A stretch of 64,000 nucleotides of DNA. Source: CAISIP01 sp965278985 (GTDB lineage: Bacteria > Pseudomonadota > Gammaproteobacteria > Burkholderiales > Burkholderiaceae_C). Position 1 is the stretch's first letter. Every line of letters starts with the position of its first letter. Below the pieces are notes generated by a model. It had not been told where the DNA came from. It ran no database searches and saw only the letters and a program-made list of their open reading frames with translations. Shown here in pieces: positions 8,707 to 16,401 of the stretch. The DNA lies in the NCBI GenBank assembly GCA_965278985.1, contig OZ257131.1, positions 1,612,001 to 1,676,000 of the forward strand, given 5' to 3'. The position numbers and the translations under genes are program-made.

Positions 8707-9531
8707 TCAGCGCCCGTGGAACACGGGCTTGCGTTTCTCCATGAAAGCCGTGCGGCCCTCGCGGTAGTCCTCGCTGTCCATGCATTCGCGGGTGTACTGC
8801 GCCACGCGATCCAGGTCGCGCTCGGTGGGCTCTTTCTGGAGTTGGTCGATCGTGAACTTCGCGGCCATCACCGACAGCGGCGCGTTGCCGGCGATGGACT
8901 GCGCCAGGTCGAGCACGGTATCGACGAGCTGCGCGTCCTCCACCACCTGCTCCACCAGGCCCATGGCCAGTGCCTCGGCACCCGTGAACTGGCGCCCCGT
9001 GTAGAGCACCATGCGCGCGCGCGCCGGCCCCACCAGCCGCACCAGCCGCGAGAGCGGCACGATGCCGTAGGCGATGCCGAGCCGGGTGGCGGGGATCCCC
9101 AGGCGCGCCCCCGTGCCCGCGATGCGCAGGTCCGCCTCCAGCGCGATGGCCATGCCGCCGCCCAGGCAGTAGCCCTGCAGGCAGGCGATGCTGGGTTTGT
9201 CGAAGGCCGCCAGTGCCTGCCGGCCGCGCGCCGTGAACTGGGCGAAGGCCGCGTCCGACTCGGCGCTGTTGCGCTGCGCCGCGAACTGGCTGATGTCGCC
9301 GCCAGAGACGAAGGCCTTGTCGCCCGCGCCGGCCATCACCAGTACACGCACCTCGGGGTCGGCGGAGAAACGCGCCAGGATGTCGGCCACGCCGCCCCAC
9401 ATCTCCGAGGAGATGGCGTTGTAGCGCTCGGGCTGGTTGAACACCATCACGCCCACATGACCGATGCGGCCGGCAAGCATCTTGCCGTCCACGTAGGCTT
9501 CGGTCCTGTCCAGTCGTTCGAGCACGCCCAT
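8707..9531 (-). CDS. Enoyl-CoA hydratase/isomerase family protein
   Basis: A 274-residue crotonase-fold protein. The oxyanion-hole segments GAGDKAFVSGGDISQF and CLQGYCLGGGMAIALEADLRIA are clear. The region aligned with the catalytic glutamates reads ATRLGIAYGIVPLSRLVRLVG, without an obvious canonical Glu pair, so the reaction may be hydration, isomerisation or C-C cleavage. The ATG at 9531 is preceded by an excellent AAGGAG site. The frame stays open upstream, but without family similarity. It is the first gene of the block reading down to 5 kb, after a 318-base gap. Confidence 0.88.
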   Translation of the reverse strand: MGVLERLDRTEAYVDGKMLAGRIGHVGVMVFNQPERYNAISSEMWGGVADILARFSADPEVRVLVMAGAGDKAFVSGGDISQFAAQRNSAESDAAFAQFTARGRQALAAFDKPSIACLQGYCLGGGMAIALEADLRIAGTGARLGIPATRLGIAYGIVPLSRLVRLVGPARARMVLYTGRQFTGAEALAMGLVEQVVEDAQLVDTVLDLAQSIAGNAPLSVMAAKFTIDQLQKEPTERDLDRVAQYTRECMDSEDYREGRTAFMEKRKPVFHGR

Positions 9532-9849
9532 CCTGTCTCCTTGTCCGTAGACTTTGTCAGCCACCCTGCATGGTGGGGCAGGCCTGCCCCCGCGCCAAGA
9601 GAGAGTTTCTTGGGCATCCCAAACCAAATGGAATGGAGGGCGCCCGCATCGCTGCATCCGGGCTTCGCCGTTGCCGGAAATGCCGCATGTCAGTTTTCCA
9701 TGGCGCCGCGCGCCACCCGCATCGCATGCAACGGATGGCCTGAACCAGGGCACCCGCGGAACTGGCTCTGCCAGGCCGCTGGGTGCGCCCCCTTGATGGG
9801 GGATGGGACTTCTACACGCAGTGAGAAGTCCAAACGGGGGTGTTTCATT
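9532..9849. other. 318-bp gene-free gap with several inverted repeats
   Basis: No credible gene is present. The gap holds a 16-base perfect palindrome GGGGCAGGCCTGCCCC (9575-9590), CCACC/GGTGG arms (9561-9576), TTGGG-CAT-CCCAA (9610-9622), a CCCCC/GGGGG hairpin (about 9789-9802) and an 8-base stem GGACTTCT/AGAAGTCC (9806-9831). The last elements lie just past the stop of the lactonase pseudogene and could act as its 3' hairpins, but no U-run follows. The promoter of the enoyl-CoA hydratase block must also lie here; I see no convincing -35/-10 pair. Confidence 0.5.
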
Positions 9850-10764
9850 TCACTCCGCATGCGAATACATCGGCGCACCGGGCACCTCGACCTCCGCGAC
9901 CAGCACCACGCCGCCCTCGCCTTCCGTGATGTACAGCGAGCGGCCGTCCGGCCCGCCATAGGCGATGTTGGTCGTGAGCCTTCCCGCATCGGACTGGATG
10001 CGCTGCACCGGCTCGCCATGGCGGTCGAAGATCCACACCGCGCCCAGCCCCACGTGCGCCACGGCCAGGCCCCCCTCGGCGTTCAGCGCCAAGCCGTCCG
10101 GTCCGCCCCCGCCGGAGAGCTGGATGAAATTGCTGACCTTGGCCACGCCGCCATCGCGCGTGAGCGGCAGCCGCCAGACCGCGTTGGCGCGGGTGGCGGC
10201 CACGTAGAGCACCTGCTGCTCCAGGTCCATCACCAGGCCATTGGGGCTGGGCACGTTGTCGATCAGGCACTGCACGCGGCCGTCGGGCGTGGCACGGAAC
10301 ACGCGTCCTGTGGGATCGTGCAGGCCCGTCAGCCCCTGGTCGGTGAACTACAGGTCGCCGTTGCGCGCGAAGAACAGATCGTTCACGGCCTTGAAGCGCT
10401 CCAGCCCTGCACGCTCCAGAAACGGGGTAACGCGGCCGGTGTCGGGTTCCAGCACCATGATGCCGTGCTTGTAGTCGGCGATGAACACCCGCCCGTCGCG
10501 GTGGATCTTCAGGCCATTGGGCCAGCCGTCGTAGGCCACCACCAGGCGGAACTCGCCCGTGGGTGCGATCCGGTAGACGCGCCCGCTGGGGATGTCCACG
10601 CACCACAGGTGGCCCTCGCGGTCGAAAGACGGCCCCTCCAGCACCGGGTGCGGGCGTGCCTGGGGCTGGCCCAGCACCCAGGGGTTGTGCGCGTCGATGT
10701 GGCGGTGCGCCTCGGGCAGCGTGGCGAATACGCGTGGGGTGGTGCGCGGCGGGGGGGCGAACAT
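9850..10764 (-). pseudogene. SMP-30/gluconolactonase (LRE) family gene with internal TAG stop
   Basis: Read in one frame, this is a complete ~304-codon SMP-30/gluconolactonase/LRE beta-propeller. It is interrupted by a TAG at 10350-10348 (minus strand). The context reads NGDL-stop-FTDQGLTGLHDPTGRV, where family members normally have DLYFTDQG, so a Tyr codon TAC has become TAG. The upstream part retains the metal Glu in LEGPSFD, the Asn in AVNDLFF and IADYKHG. The downstream part retains SPNGLVMD and the last blades. No frameshift is seen, so this is either a very recent nonsense mutation or a base-call error. Intact homologues hydrolyse sugar or other lactones. The start at 10764 (MFAPPPRTT) is 13 bases after the stop of the Bug gene. 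Confidence 0.85.
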
Positions 10765-10777
10765 CGTGGACCCGCGC

Positions 10778-11773
10778 CTAGTCGAGCAGCTGGAAGTCCA
10801 GCTGGCGCAGCAGCTTCGCCCACTGGTCATGTTCGGCGCGCACGCGCTGGCGGAAATCCGCGGCCCCCATGGTGAAAGGCTGCAGTGTCATGCCCTCGAG
10901 CGCTGCCATCACCTCGGGCAGCGCACTGGCGGCACGCACGGCAGCGTTGGTGCGCTCCAGCAGCTCGGGCGATGCGCCGCGCGGCAGAAAGATGCCGAAC
11001 CACTCGGTGAGGCTCAGCTGCGGGAACCCGCACTCCACGAAGGTCGGCACCTGCGGCAGCTGCGGCAGGCGCGCCGGGCTGGAGACGGCGAGCATGCGCA
11101 CGCGGCCGCTCTTCACATGCTCCACCAGCACCGGATGCGTGGAGGCCATGGCCGCGATCTGGCCGCCCAGCAGCTCCGTCACGGCCATGCCGGTGGTGCG
11201 GTAACCGACCATGGTGAGGGGCACCTTGGAGAGGTGCGAAAGTGTTGCCGCCGCCAGGTGTGGGCCGCTGCCCACCGCGCTCACGGCGTAATTCGCCAGC
11301 TTCGGGTTCGCCTGGCACCAGGCCAGGAACTGCGCCAGCGTCTGCACCTGCGCCGGCACCATCGGCCCCACGCACAGCGCGAAGGCCACATCGGTGACCG
11401 GCGTGACGGGCACGATGTCCTGCAGCGCGTCGTAGTTCAGCGCGCGGTAGAGATGCGGGTACATCACGACCATTGACGACGGCGTGAACAGCAGCGCGGA
11501 GCCGTCGGCGGGGGCGCCTTTGAGCGCCTCGATGGCAAGCCGTCCGCCGGCCCCGGGCTTGGAGTCCACATACAGCGCGTCGGCGTAGGTCCCGCGCAGC
11601 CGGTCGGCATACTGCCGCGCGAGCACGTCGATGGGCGAGGATGGAAAACCGCAGACGATGCGCGTCTGCGCCACGCGCGGCTGGGCCCACGCGGGCACCG
11701 CCAGGGCGGCGAGGCCCAGGCCCGCACCACAGGCGGACTGGGCCAGCCATTGGCGCCTCGAAATGGAATGCAT
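10778..11773 (-). CDS. Bug/TctC family substrate-binding protein
   Basis: A 331-residue tripartite tricarboxylate transporter receptor. A twin-arginine-like SRRQWL segment begins the signal peptide, which ends near PAWAQP. The usual PGGSTD loop is altered to FPSSPIDVLARQYADRL, so ligand preference may differ from the other copies. PGAGGRLAIEALK and the second ligand loop region MVGYRTTG are conserved. A strong AAGGAG lies eight bases before the ATG at 11773. It lies between the amidohydrolase and the broken lactonase and is probably cotranscribed with both. Its ANYAVSAVGSG segment helps identify the tyrosine lost in the broken Bug gene at 16.4 kb. Confidence 0.92.
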   Translation of the reverse strand: MHSISRRQWLAQSACGAGLGLAALAVPAWAQPRVAQTRIVCGFPSSPIDVLARQYADRLRGTYADALYVDSKPGAGGRLAIEALKGAPADGSALLFTPSSMVVMYPHLYRALNYDALQDIVPVTPVTDVAFALCVGPMVPAQVQTLAQFLAWCQANPKLANYAVSAVGSGPHLAAATLSHLSKVPLTMVGYRTTGMAVTELLGGQIAAMASTHPVLVEHVKSGRVRMLAVSSPARLPQLPQVPTFVECGFPQLSLTEWFGIFLPRGASPELLERTNAAVRAASALPEVMAALEGMTLQPFTMGAADFRQRVRAEHDQWAKLLRQLDFQLLD

Positions 11774-11835
11774 GGCAGTGCTCCTTCGGTAGATGGAACG
11801 CCGCCTGGAGGCGGCATGTTCTGGGTCAGCCCGTG

Positions 11836-12756
11836 TCAGGCCACAGCACCCGATGTGGGAAAGCGGTACAGCGCCTGCGGGTTCTGCACCAGCACCTGCG
11901 TGCGCGCCGCGGCATGCAGGCCCAGCGTGTCCAGCCAGTCCATCAATGCACCACTGGTGGGCCGAGTCGCGGCATCGGTCAGGCCGACGTAGGGCCAGTC
12001 GCTGGCCCACAGCATGCGCCCGGTGTGGCGGCGCGCGAGCGTGCCCATGGGCGCGGTCAGCGCCGGCCAGGGCGCAGTACCGGCGCCGGCGCGGTACATG
12101 CCGGAGAGCTTCAGCCAGGCCTTGCCGGTGGCCAGCAGGCCGTCCAGCACCGCCAGGCCCTCCTCGCGCACGGCGCCGTCCACGAACCAGCCGAAGCTGG
12201 CCAGGTGGTCCAGCACCAGCGGCGCCTCGAGCTGCGGCGCGAGGCGCTCGAGCAGGCGCAGCTGCTCCAGGCCGGAGGGCCACATGGCGATGTGCCAGCC
12301 AAATTCGGCGATGCGCGCGGACCAGTCGCGCAGCGACGCCTCGTCCAGCGGCGTCTCGCTGCCGTAGGCCATGGAGAGGCGTACGCCGCGCATGCCGGCC
12401 GCGTCGAGCGATGCGATCGTGTCGCGCGGCGTGCCGGCGCGCAGCATCGCCACGCCGCGTGCGCGCTCACCCAGCACGGCCATCGCATCCAGCGTGGCGG
12501 ACAGGTCCATGCCGTGGGCCGACACATGCGCGATCACCACGCGGTCCAGCCCCACGGTGTCGAGCATGCGTCGCAGTTCGGCCAGAGGCGCCTCCGGCGG
12601 ATCGTAGGGGCGCGACGCAGCCAGGGGATACCGGTCGAACGGGCCCAGCACGTGGGCATGGCAATCGCAGGCGCCTGGCGGCACCGTGGACGCCGGTCGC
12701 GTCGGTTCTCCGGGCGGCAGGCAGGGTGCCGTGGGATCGTGGCCCAGCACGGTCAC
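11836..12756 (-). CDS. Amidohydrolase family protein, 2-pyrone-4,6-dicarboxylate hydrolase-like
   Basis: A 306-residue amidohydrolase-2 barrel. The metal-binding DCHAHVLGP lies near the N-terminus, followed by YDPPEAPLAELRRMLDTVGLDRVV, a layout typical of 2-pyrone-4,6-dicarboxylate lactonase (LigI-like) proteins. VLDHLASFGW and the metal Asp in MLWASDWPY complete the active site. These enzymes hydrolyse lactones such as PDC to open-chain tricarboxylates. I chose the GTG at 12756 because it forms a GTGA overlap with the preceding Bug gene; no ATG is available in the right place. Sitting between two Bug receptors, it suggests that the imported acid or a lactone derived from it is hydrolysed here. 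Confidence 0.88.
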   Translation of the reverse strand: MTVLGHDPTAPCLPPGEPTRPASTVPPGACDCHAHVLGPFDRYPLAASRPYDPPEAPLAELRRMLDTVGLDRVVIAHVSAHGMDLSATLDAMAVLGERARGVAMLRAGTPRDTIASLDAAGMRGVRLSMAYGSETPLDEASLRDWSARIAEFGWHIAMWPSGLEQLRLLERLAPQLEAPLVLDHLASFGWFVDGAVREEGLAVLDGLLATGKAWLKLSGMYRAGAGTAPWPALTAPMGTLARRHTGRMLWASDWPYVGLTDAATRPTSGALMDWLDTLGLHAAARTQVLVQNPQALYRFPTSGAVA

Positions 12757-13772
12757 TCCGCGGTGATGCCGGTCTCGGCCACCAGCTTGCGCATCTCGTT
12801 CGCGTCGCGCGTGACGAACTGCGTGAACTCCGCATGGCCCTGGTAGGCCGCCTGCAGGCCGGCCTCGCGGTAGCGCTCCACCACCTCGGGCCGTGCCAGT
12901 GCCGCCTGGATCTCGCGCTCCAGCCACTGCACCACCGGGGCGGGCAGGCCGGCGCGGGCGGACAGGCCGATCCAGGTCGAGGCCTCGTAACCCGGGTATT
13001 CCTCGGCGATCGCCGGCACGTCGGGCACCGTGAAGAAGCGCTGCGGCGTGGTCGTGCCCAGCCCGCGCAGCTTGCCCGAGCGGATATGGGGCGCCAGCAC
13101 CGAGCTGCCGATCAGCAGCATGTCGAGCTGGCTGCCCAGGATGTCGGTCACGGCCGCGCCGCCGCCGCGGTAGGGGATGTGCTTCACGTCGATGCCCGCG
13201 CGGCGCTTGAGCAGTTCCATGGCCATGTGCCCCGGCGTGCCCGCACCCGCCGAGCCGCAGCTCAGCTTGCCCGGGTTGGCCTTGGCGTACGTCACCATCT
13301 CGCGCAGCGTCTTGAAGGGCGAGGCCGCGGGCACCACCAGCGTGGAGGCGTCCAGCACCAGCCGCGTGATGTGCGTGAAGCTGTCCAGCGGCTCGAACTT
13401 CGCGGTCTTGGTCAGGTAGGGCGTGGTCGTGAGGTTCGGCCCCGCGGACACCAGCGTATAGCCGTCGGCCGGCGCGTCCAGCGCCGCGGCCACGCCGATC
13501 ACACCTGCGGCACCCGTGCGGTTCTCCACCGTGAAGGTCTTGCCAGACTGCGCCGAGAGCTGTTGTCCCAGCACGCGCATGGCGATGTCGAGCGAACCAC
13601 CGGGTGCGTAGGGCACGATGATGCGCACCGGCCGTTCGGGATAGGACTGCGCGCGCGCGGCGCTCCAGGGCGCCAGGGCGGCGCCAACCGTACCGATGGC
13701 CCCCAAGGCCGCTACCCACTCGCGGCGGTTCCATTGCGGGCCGGATGCCACGCGCTCGGTCGATTTCTCCAT
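12753..13772 (-). CDS. Bug/TctC family substrate-binding protein
   Basis: A 339-residue receptor of the tripartite tricarboxylate transporter family with an N-terminal RREWVAALG-type signal peptide ending near SAARAQ. The signature VPYAPGGSLDIAMRVLG, the RTGAAGVIG loop and IPYRGGGAAVTDIL are clear. The ribosome site GGAGGAGAC directly precedes the ATG. This is the first gene of the minus-strand series and shares its upstream region with the divergent hydrolase gene at 13863. That region carries two operator-like palindromes, so expression is probably controlled by the same regulator in both directions. Confidence 0.93.
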   Translation of the reverse strand: MEKSTERVASGPQWNRREWVAALGAIGTVGAALAPWSAARAQSYPERPVRIIVPYAPGGSLDIAMRVLGQQLSAQSGKTFTVENRTGAAGVIGVAAALDAPADGYTLVSAGPNLTTTPYLTKTAKFEPLDSFTHITRLVLDASTLVVPAASPFKTLREMVTYAKANPGKLSCGSAGAGTPGHMAMELLKRRAGIDVKHIPYRGGGAAVTDILGSQLDMLLIGSSVLAPHIRSGKLRGLGTTTPQRFFTVPDVPAIAEEYPGYEASTWIGLSARAGLPAPVVQWLEREIQAALARPEVVERYREAGLQAAYQGHAEFTQFVTRDANEMRKLVAETGITAE

Positions 13773-13780
13773 GTCTCCTC

Positions 13781-13824
13781 CAAATGTACGGACGTTTGAA
13801 GCTTCGCATTATATGTCCGGACAT
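13781..13824. promoter_or_regulatory. Paired operator-like palindromes in divergent promoter
   Basis: Two dyad elements lie in the 90-base gap between divergent genes. The first (13781-13798) is CAAATGTACGGACGTTTG with seven of nine base pairs matching. The second (13813-13824) is the perfect palindrome ATGTCCGGACAT. Their centres are 29 bases apart. The core matches the palindrome upstream of the MmgE/PrpD gene at 3505-3518. A shared repressor or activator controlling both directions is inferred. Confidence 0.6.
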
Positions 13825-13862
13825 TTGCCAGATGCACGTCGAATGGCTATAGTCGCCGCCCC

Positions 13863-14687
13863 ATGACGACCTCCTCCATGCAGCCCGCGTCCATCCACCT
13901 GGGCGACGGCACGCGGATCGCACTGGACATCCACGACATGCAACCACCGTGGCGCAACGCATTGCCTGTGGTGCTGGTGCATGGCTTCAGCAAGCACCGC
14001 CGCTTCTGGTACGACTGGTTGCAGCCGCTGGCACGCCACCGCAAGCTCATCAACCTCGATCAGCGCGGGCATGGCGCGTCATCCCCGGTGAAAGCCGACT
14101 TCCGCATGCAGCTCGACGTCTTCGCCGACGACCTGGCCGGGGTACTGGATGCGCTGGAGCTGCCCCGCGCGCATTTCGTCATGGCCGAGTTCTCGTCCTC
14201 GGTGGCGCTGGTGCTGGCGCGCCGGCATCCCGAGCGCATCGCGAGCCTTGTGCTGCCGGGCTTCGGCTACAACTGGCGCGCGGGTGCGGTGAGCCCCACC
14301 GCGTGGGCCGAACTCATCGAGCGCGAGGGCACGGCGGCGTGGGCGCGCTCCACCGTGTCGGCACGGCTGCCAGCCGATGCCGACCCGCGGCTGCGGGACT
14401 GGTACGTGCAGGAGCAGTCGCGCATGCCGGCCTCGTTCATGAGCGGCCTGTTCCGCTTCTCCGCCAACCTGGACCTCACGGACCATCTGGACGCCGTGAC
14501 CATGCCCACGCTGCTCATGGGCGGCACGCTCGCGCTGCAGGACACGGCCGACAGCCTGCGGCGCGCGCACCAGCGCATGCCCTCCAGCGAGCTCGTGCTG
14601 ATCGAGGGCATGCCCTTCAACGTGATGTCCGCCTGCCCCGAACGCTGCGTGGCCGCGACCTGCGACTTCCTCGAAAGGCAGCCCTGA
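13863..14687 (+). CDS. Alpha/beta-hydrolase paralogue 1, nucleophile position occupied by Glu
   Basis: A 274-residue alpha/beta-hydrolase fold protein, first of three tandem paralogues. The oxyanion segment VVLVHGFSKHRRFW and INLDQRGHGAS are normal. The strand-turn-helix that should carry G-x-S-x-G reads FVMAEFSSSVAL, which by alignment places Glu109 at the nucleophile. The usual base His region reads IEGMPFNVMSACPE, lacking His, and the acid strand LLMGGTLALQ lacks an obvious Asp. It therefore looks non-catalytic by the standard mechanism and may be a binding subunit or use other chemistry. It starts the plus-strand operon opposite the Bug receptor and ends two bases before the next paralogue. 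Confidence 0.88.
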   Translation: MTTSSMQPASIHLGDGTRIALDIHDMQPPWRNALPVVLVHGFSKHRRFWYDWLQPLARHRKLINLDQRGHGASSPVKADFRMQLDVFADDLAGVLDALELPRAHFVMAEFSSSVALVLARRHPERIASLVLPGFGYNWRAGAVSPTAWAELIEREGTAAWARSTVSARLPADADPRLRDWYVQEQSRMPASFMSGLFRFSANLDLTDHLDAVTMPTLLMGGTLALQDTADSLRRAHQRMPSSELVLIEGMPFNVMSACPERCVAATCDFLERQP

Positions 14688-14689
14688 CC

Positions 14690-15511
14690 ATGGACGTGAC
14701 CCTTCAGGACGGCGCGCAACTGCGGCTGTGTGTCGACGATTTCACCGACCCCTGGGCCAACGCCGAAGCCGTGCTGTTCATCCATGGCAATTCGGAGAGC
14801 GGCCGTGCCTGGGACCGATGGGTGCCGGCCTTCGCACGCGACTTCCGGCTGCTGCGCCCCGACCTGCGCGGCTTCGGCCATTCGCAGGCCATGCCGGAGG
14901 ACCATGCGTGGTCCCTGGACCAGTTCGCGGACGACCTGGTGCGCGCCCTGGATGCGGCGCAGGTGCAGCGCTGCCACGTGGTCGGCGCGAAGATCGGCGG
15001 CCTGCTGGCGCTGCATCTCGCGGCCACGCATGGCGACCGCCTGCTGAGCCTGTCCGTGGTCGGCGCGCCGGTCTCGGGTGCCGAGCTCACGGGCGGCCAG
15101 ACGCCGGTGGAAGAGATCCGCGGCGGTGGCGTGGGCGCCTGGGCCCGGCGCACCATGGCCGCGCGGCTGGGGCCCGGCATGCCTCCAGCGGCGCATGCGT
15201 GGTGGGGCGACTACATGGACCGCACGCCGGTGAGTACGCAGCTGGGCTTCCTGCGCTACCTGCCCGGTTTCGACGTGCGGCCCGTGCTGCCGCAAATCCA
15301 CTGCCCTGCCCTGGTGGTGGCCACGCTGGACGACACCCCCGTGGGCAGCGTGGCATCGACGCAGCAGTGGCAGCGCCGCATCCCGCACTCGACGCTGGTC
15401 GCCGTGCAGGCCTCGGGCTACCACGCGGCGCTCACGGCGGCCGATCGCATCGCACCGGAGGTGGCGGCGTTCTGCCGGCAGCACGGCAGGCTGAACCTGC
15501 CGCAACGCTGA
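14690..15511 (+). CDS. Alpha/beta-hydrolase paralogue 2, nucleophile position occupied by Lys
   Basis: A 273-residue alpha/beta-hydrolase fold protein. It shares the N-terminal DDFTDPW motif with paralogue 3. The oxyanion region LFIHGNSESGRAW and RPDLRGFGHS are intact. The elbow reads HVVGAKIGGLLAL, so the serine of G-x-S-x-G is replaced by Lys101. An Asp pair remains in ATLDDTPVG. The base region reads QASGYHAAL, with Tyr at the usual His column followed by His245. The substitution makes classical Ser-hydrolase chemistry impossible. It is separated by two bases from paralogue 1 and eight from paralogue 3, so the three products are probably made together. Confidence 0.88.
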   Translation: MDVTLQDGAQLRLCVDDFTDPWANAEAVLFIHGNSESGRAWDRWVPAFARDFRLLRPDLRGFGHSQAMPEDHAWSLDQFADDLVRALDAAQVQRCHVVGAKIGGLLALHLAATHGDRLLSLSVVGAPVSGAELTGGQTPVEEIRGGGVGAWARRTMAARLGPGMPPAAHAWWGDYMDRTPVSTQLGFLRYLPGFDVRPVLPQIHCPALVVATLDDTPVGSVASTQQWQRRIPHSTLVAVQASGYHAALTAADRIAPEVAAFCRQHGRLNLPQR

Positions 15512-15519
15512 GCTACGCG

Positions 15520-16353
15520 ATGGCCGACATCGAGGTACGTTCGGGCGCCGTCACGCTGCATGTGCAGAGCGACGACTTCACCGACCCGTGGCGCGCCGCG
15601 CCGACGCTGGTGCTGATCGCCGGCTTCGGCCGCTCCGCGCGTACCTGGTACCCGCTGGTGCCGCTGCTGGCGCGCGACATGCGCGTGCTGGGCATGGACC
15701 TTCGCGGCGTGGGACGCTCCGGACTGCAGTTCGACCCGCTGCGCGAGATCACGCTCGACCACTACGTGGACGACTTGGCCGCCGTGGTCGAGGCACTGGT
15801 TCCCGGCCCGGTGCACCTGTGTGGCGAGTCCATCGGCGGCATCGTGGCGGCCGGGTATGCGGCGCGGCACCCGGCGCGCGTCGCGAGCCTCACGCTCATC
15901 TCAACGCCTGCGCGACTGCGCCCCGAGGCCCGCGAGCGCTATGCCTTCGGCCACGCCACGCCGGCCGCCGCGATGCAGGCGCTGGGTACCGAGGAATGGC
16001 TGCGCCGCACCAACGGCAACAACCGTTTTCCGCCGGACATGCCCGCCGGCTTCCTGGAATGGTTCACGCGCGAGGTCGCGTCCACCGACGCGCGCGTGCT
16101 GCTGGGCATGTCCGAGTTCATCCTGCAGGCCTCGCTGGAGCCGCTGCTGTGCGCGATCCACGCGCCCACGCTGCTGCTCTACCCCGAAGGCGGCACCACG
16201 GCCAGCGAAGACCAGTGCGCGCTGCTGCAGCACGCGATCCGCGACGTGCGGGTCCGGCGCATTCCCACGCCGTACCACATGGTGCACCTCATCGACCCTG
16301 GCACCTGCGCCAGCCACATCCGCGATTTCGTGGCCGCGCATGCGCCGGGCTGA
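15520..16353 (+). CDS. Alpha/beta-hydrolase paralogue 3, canonical Ser nucleophile
   Basis: A 277-residue member of the same subfamily with the DDFTDPW motif near residue 18. The elbow LCGESIGGIVAAGYA retains Ser104 and the base region TPYHMVHLIDP retains His. The acid strand reads LLLYPEGGTTASEDQ, where a clear Asp is absent and a Glu may serve. Of the three tandem paralogues it is the only one likely to hydrolyse substrates by the usual triad. The ATG lies eight bases after the stop of paralogue 2. Downstream, 48 bases on, lies a broken Bug receptor gene with a GGAG ribosome site. Confidence 0.88.
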   Translation: MADIEVRSGAVTLHVQSDDFTDPWRAAPTLVLIAGFGRSARTWYPLVPLLARDMRVLGMDLRGVGRSGLQFDPLREITLDHYVDDLAAVVEALVPGPVHLCGESIGGIVAAGYAARHPARVASLTLISTPARLRPEARERYAFGHATPAAAMQALGTEEWLRRTNGNNRFPPDMPAGFLEWFTREVASTDARVLLGMSEFILQASLEPLLCAIHAPTLLLYPEGGTTASEDQCALLQHAIRDVRVRRIPTPYHMVHLIDPGTCASHIRDFVAAHAPG

Positions 16354-16401
16354 TACCCCGCAGCGCCGGCCTGTTTTTGTCGCAACCCCTGGAGACACAC
16401 C

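Noticed and set aside
10348..10350. Two separate short lactonase genes
   Set aside because: Both halves are in the same frame and join without loss at one conserved Tyr position, so one gene with a nonsense codon is simpler.
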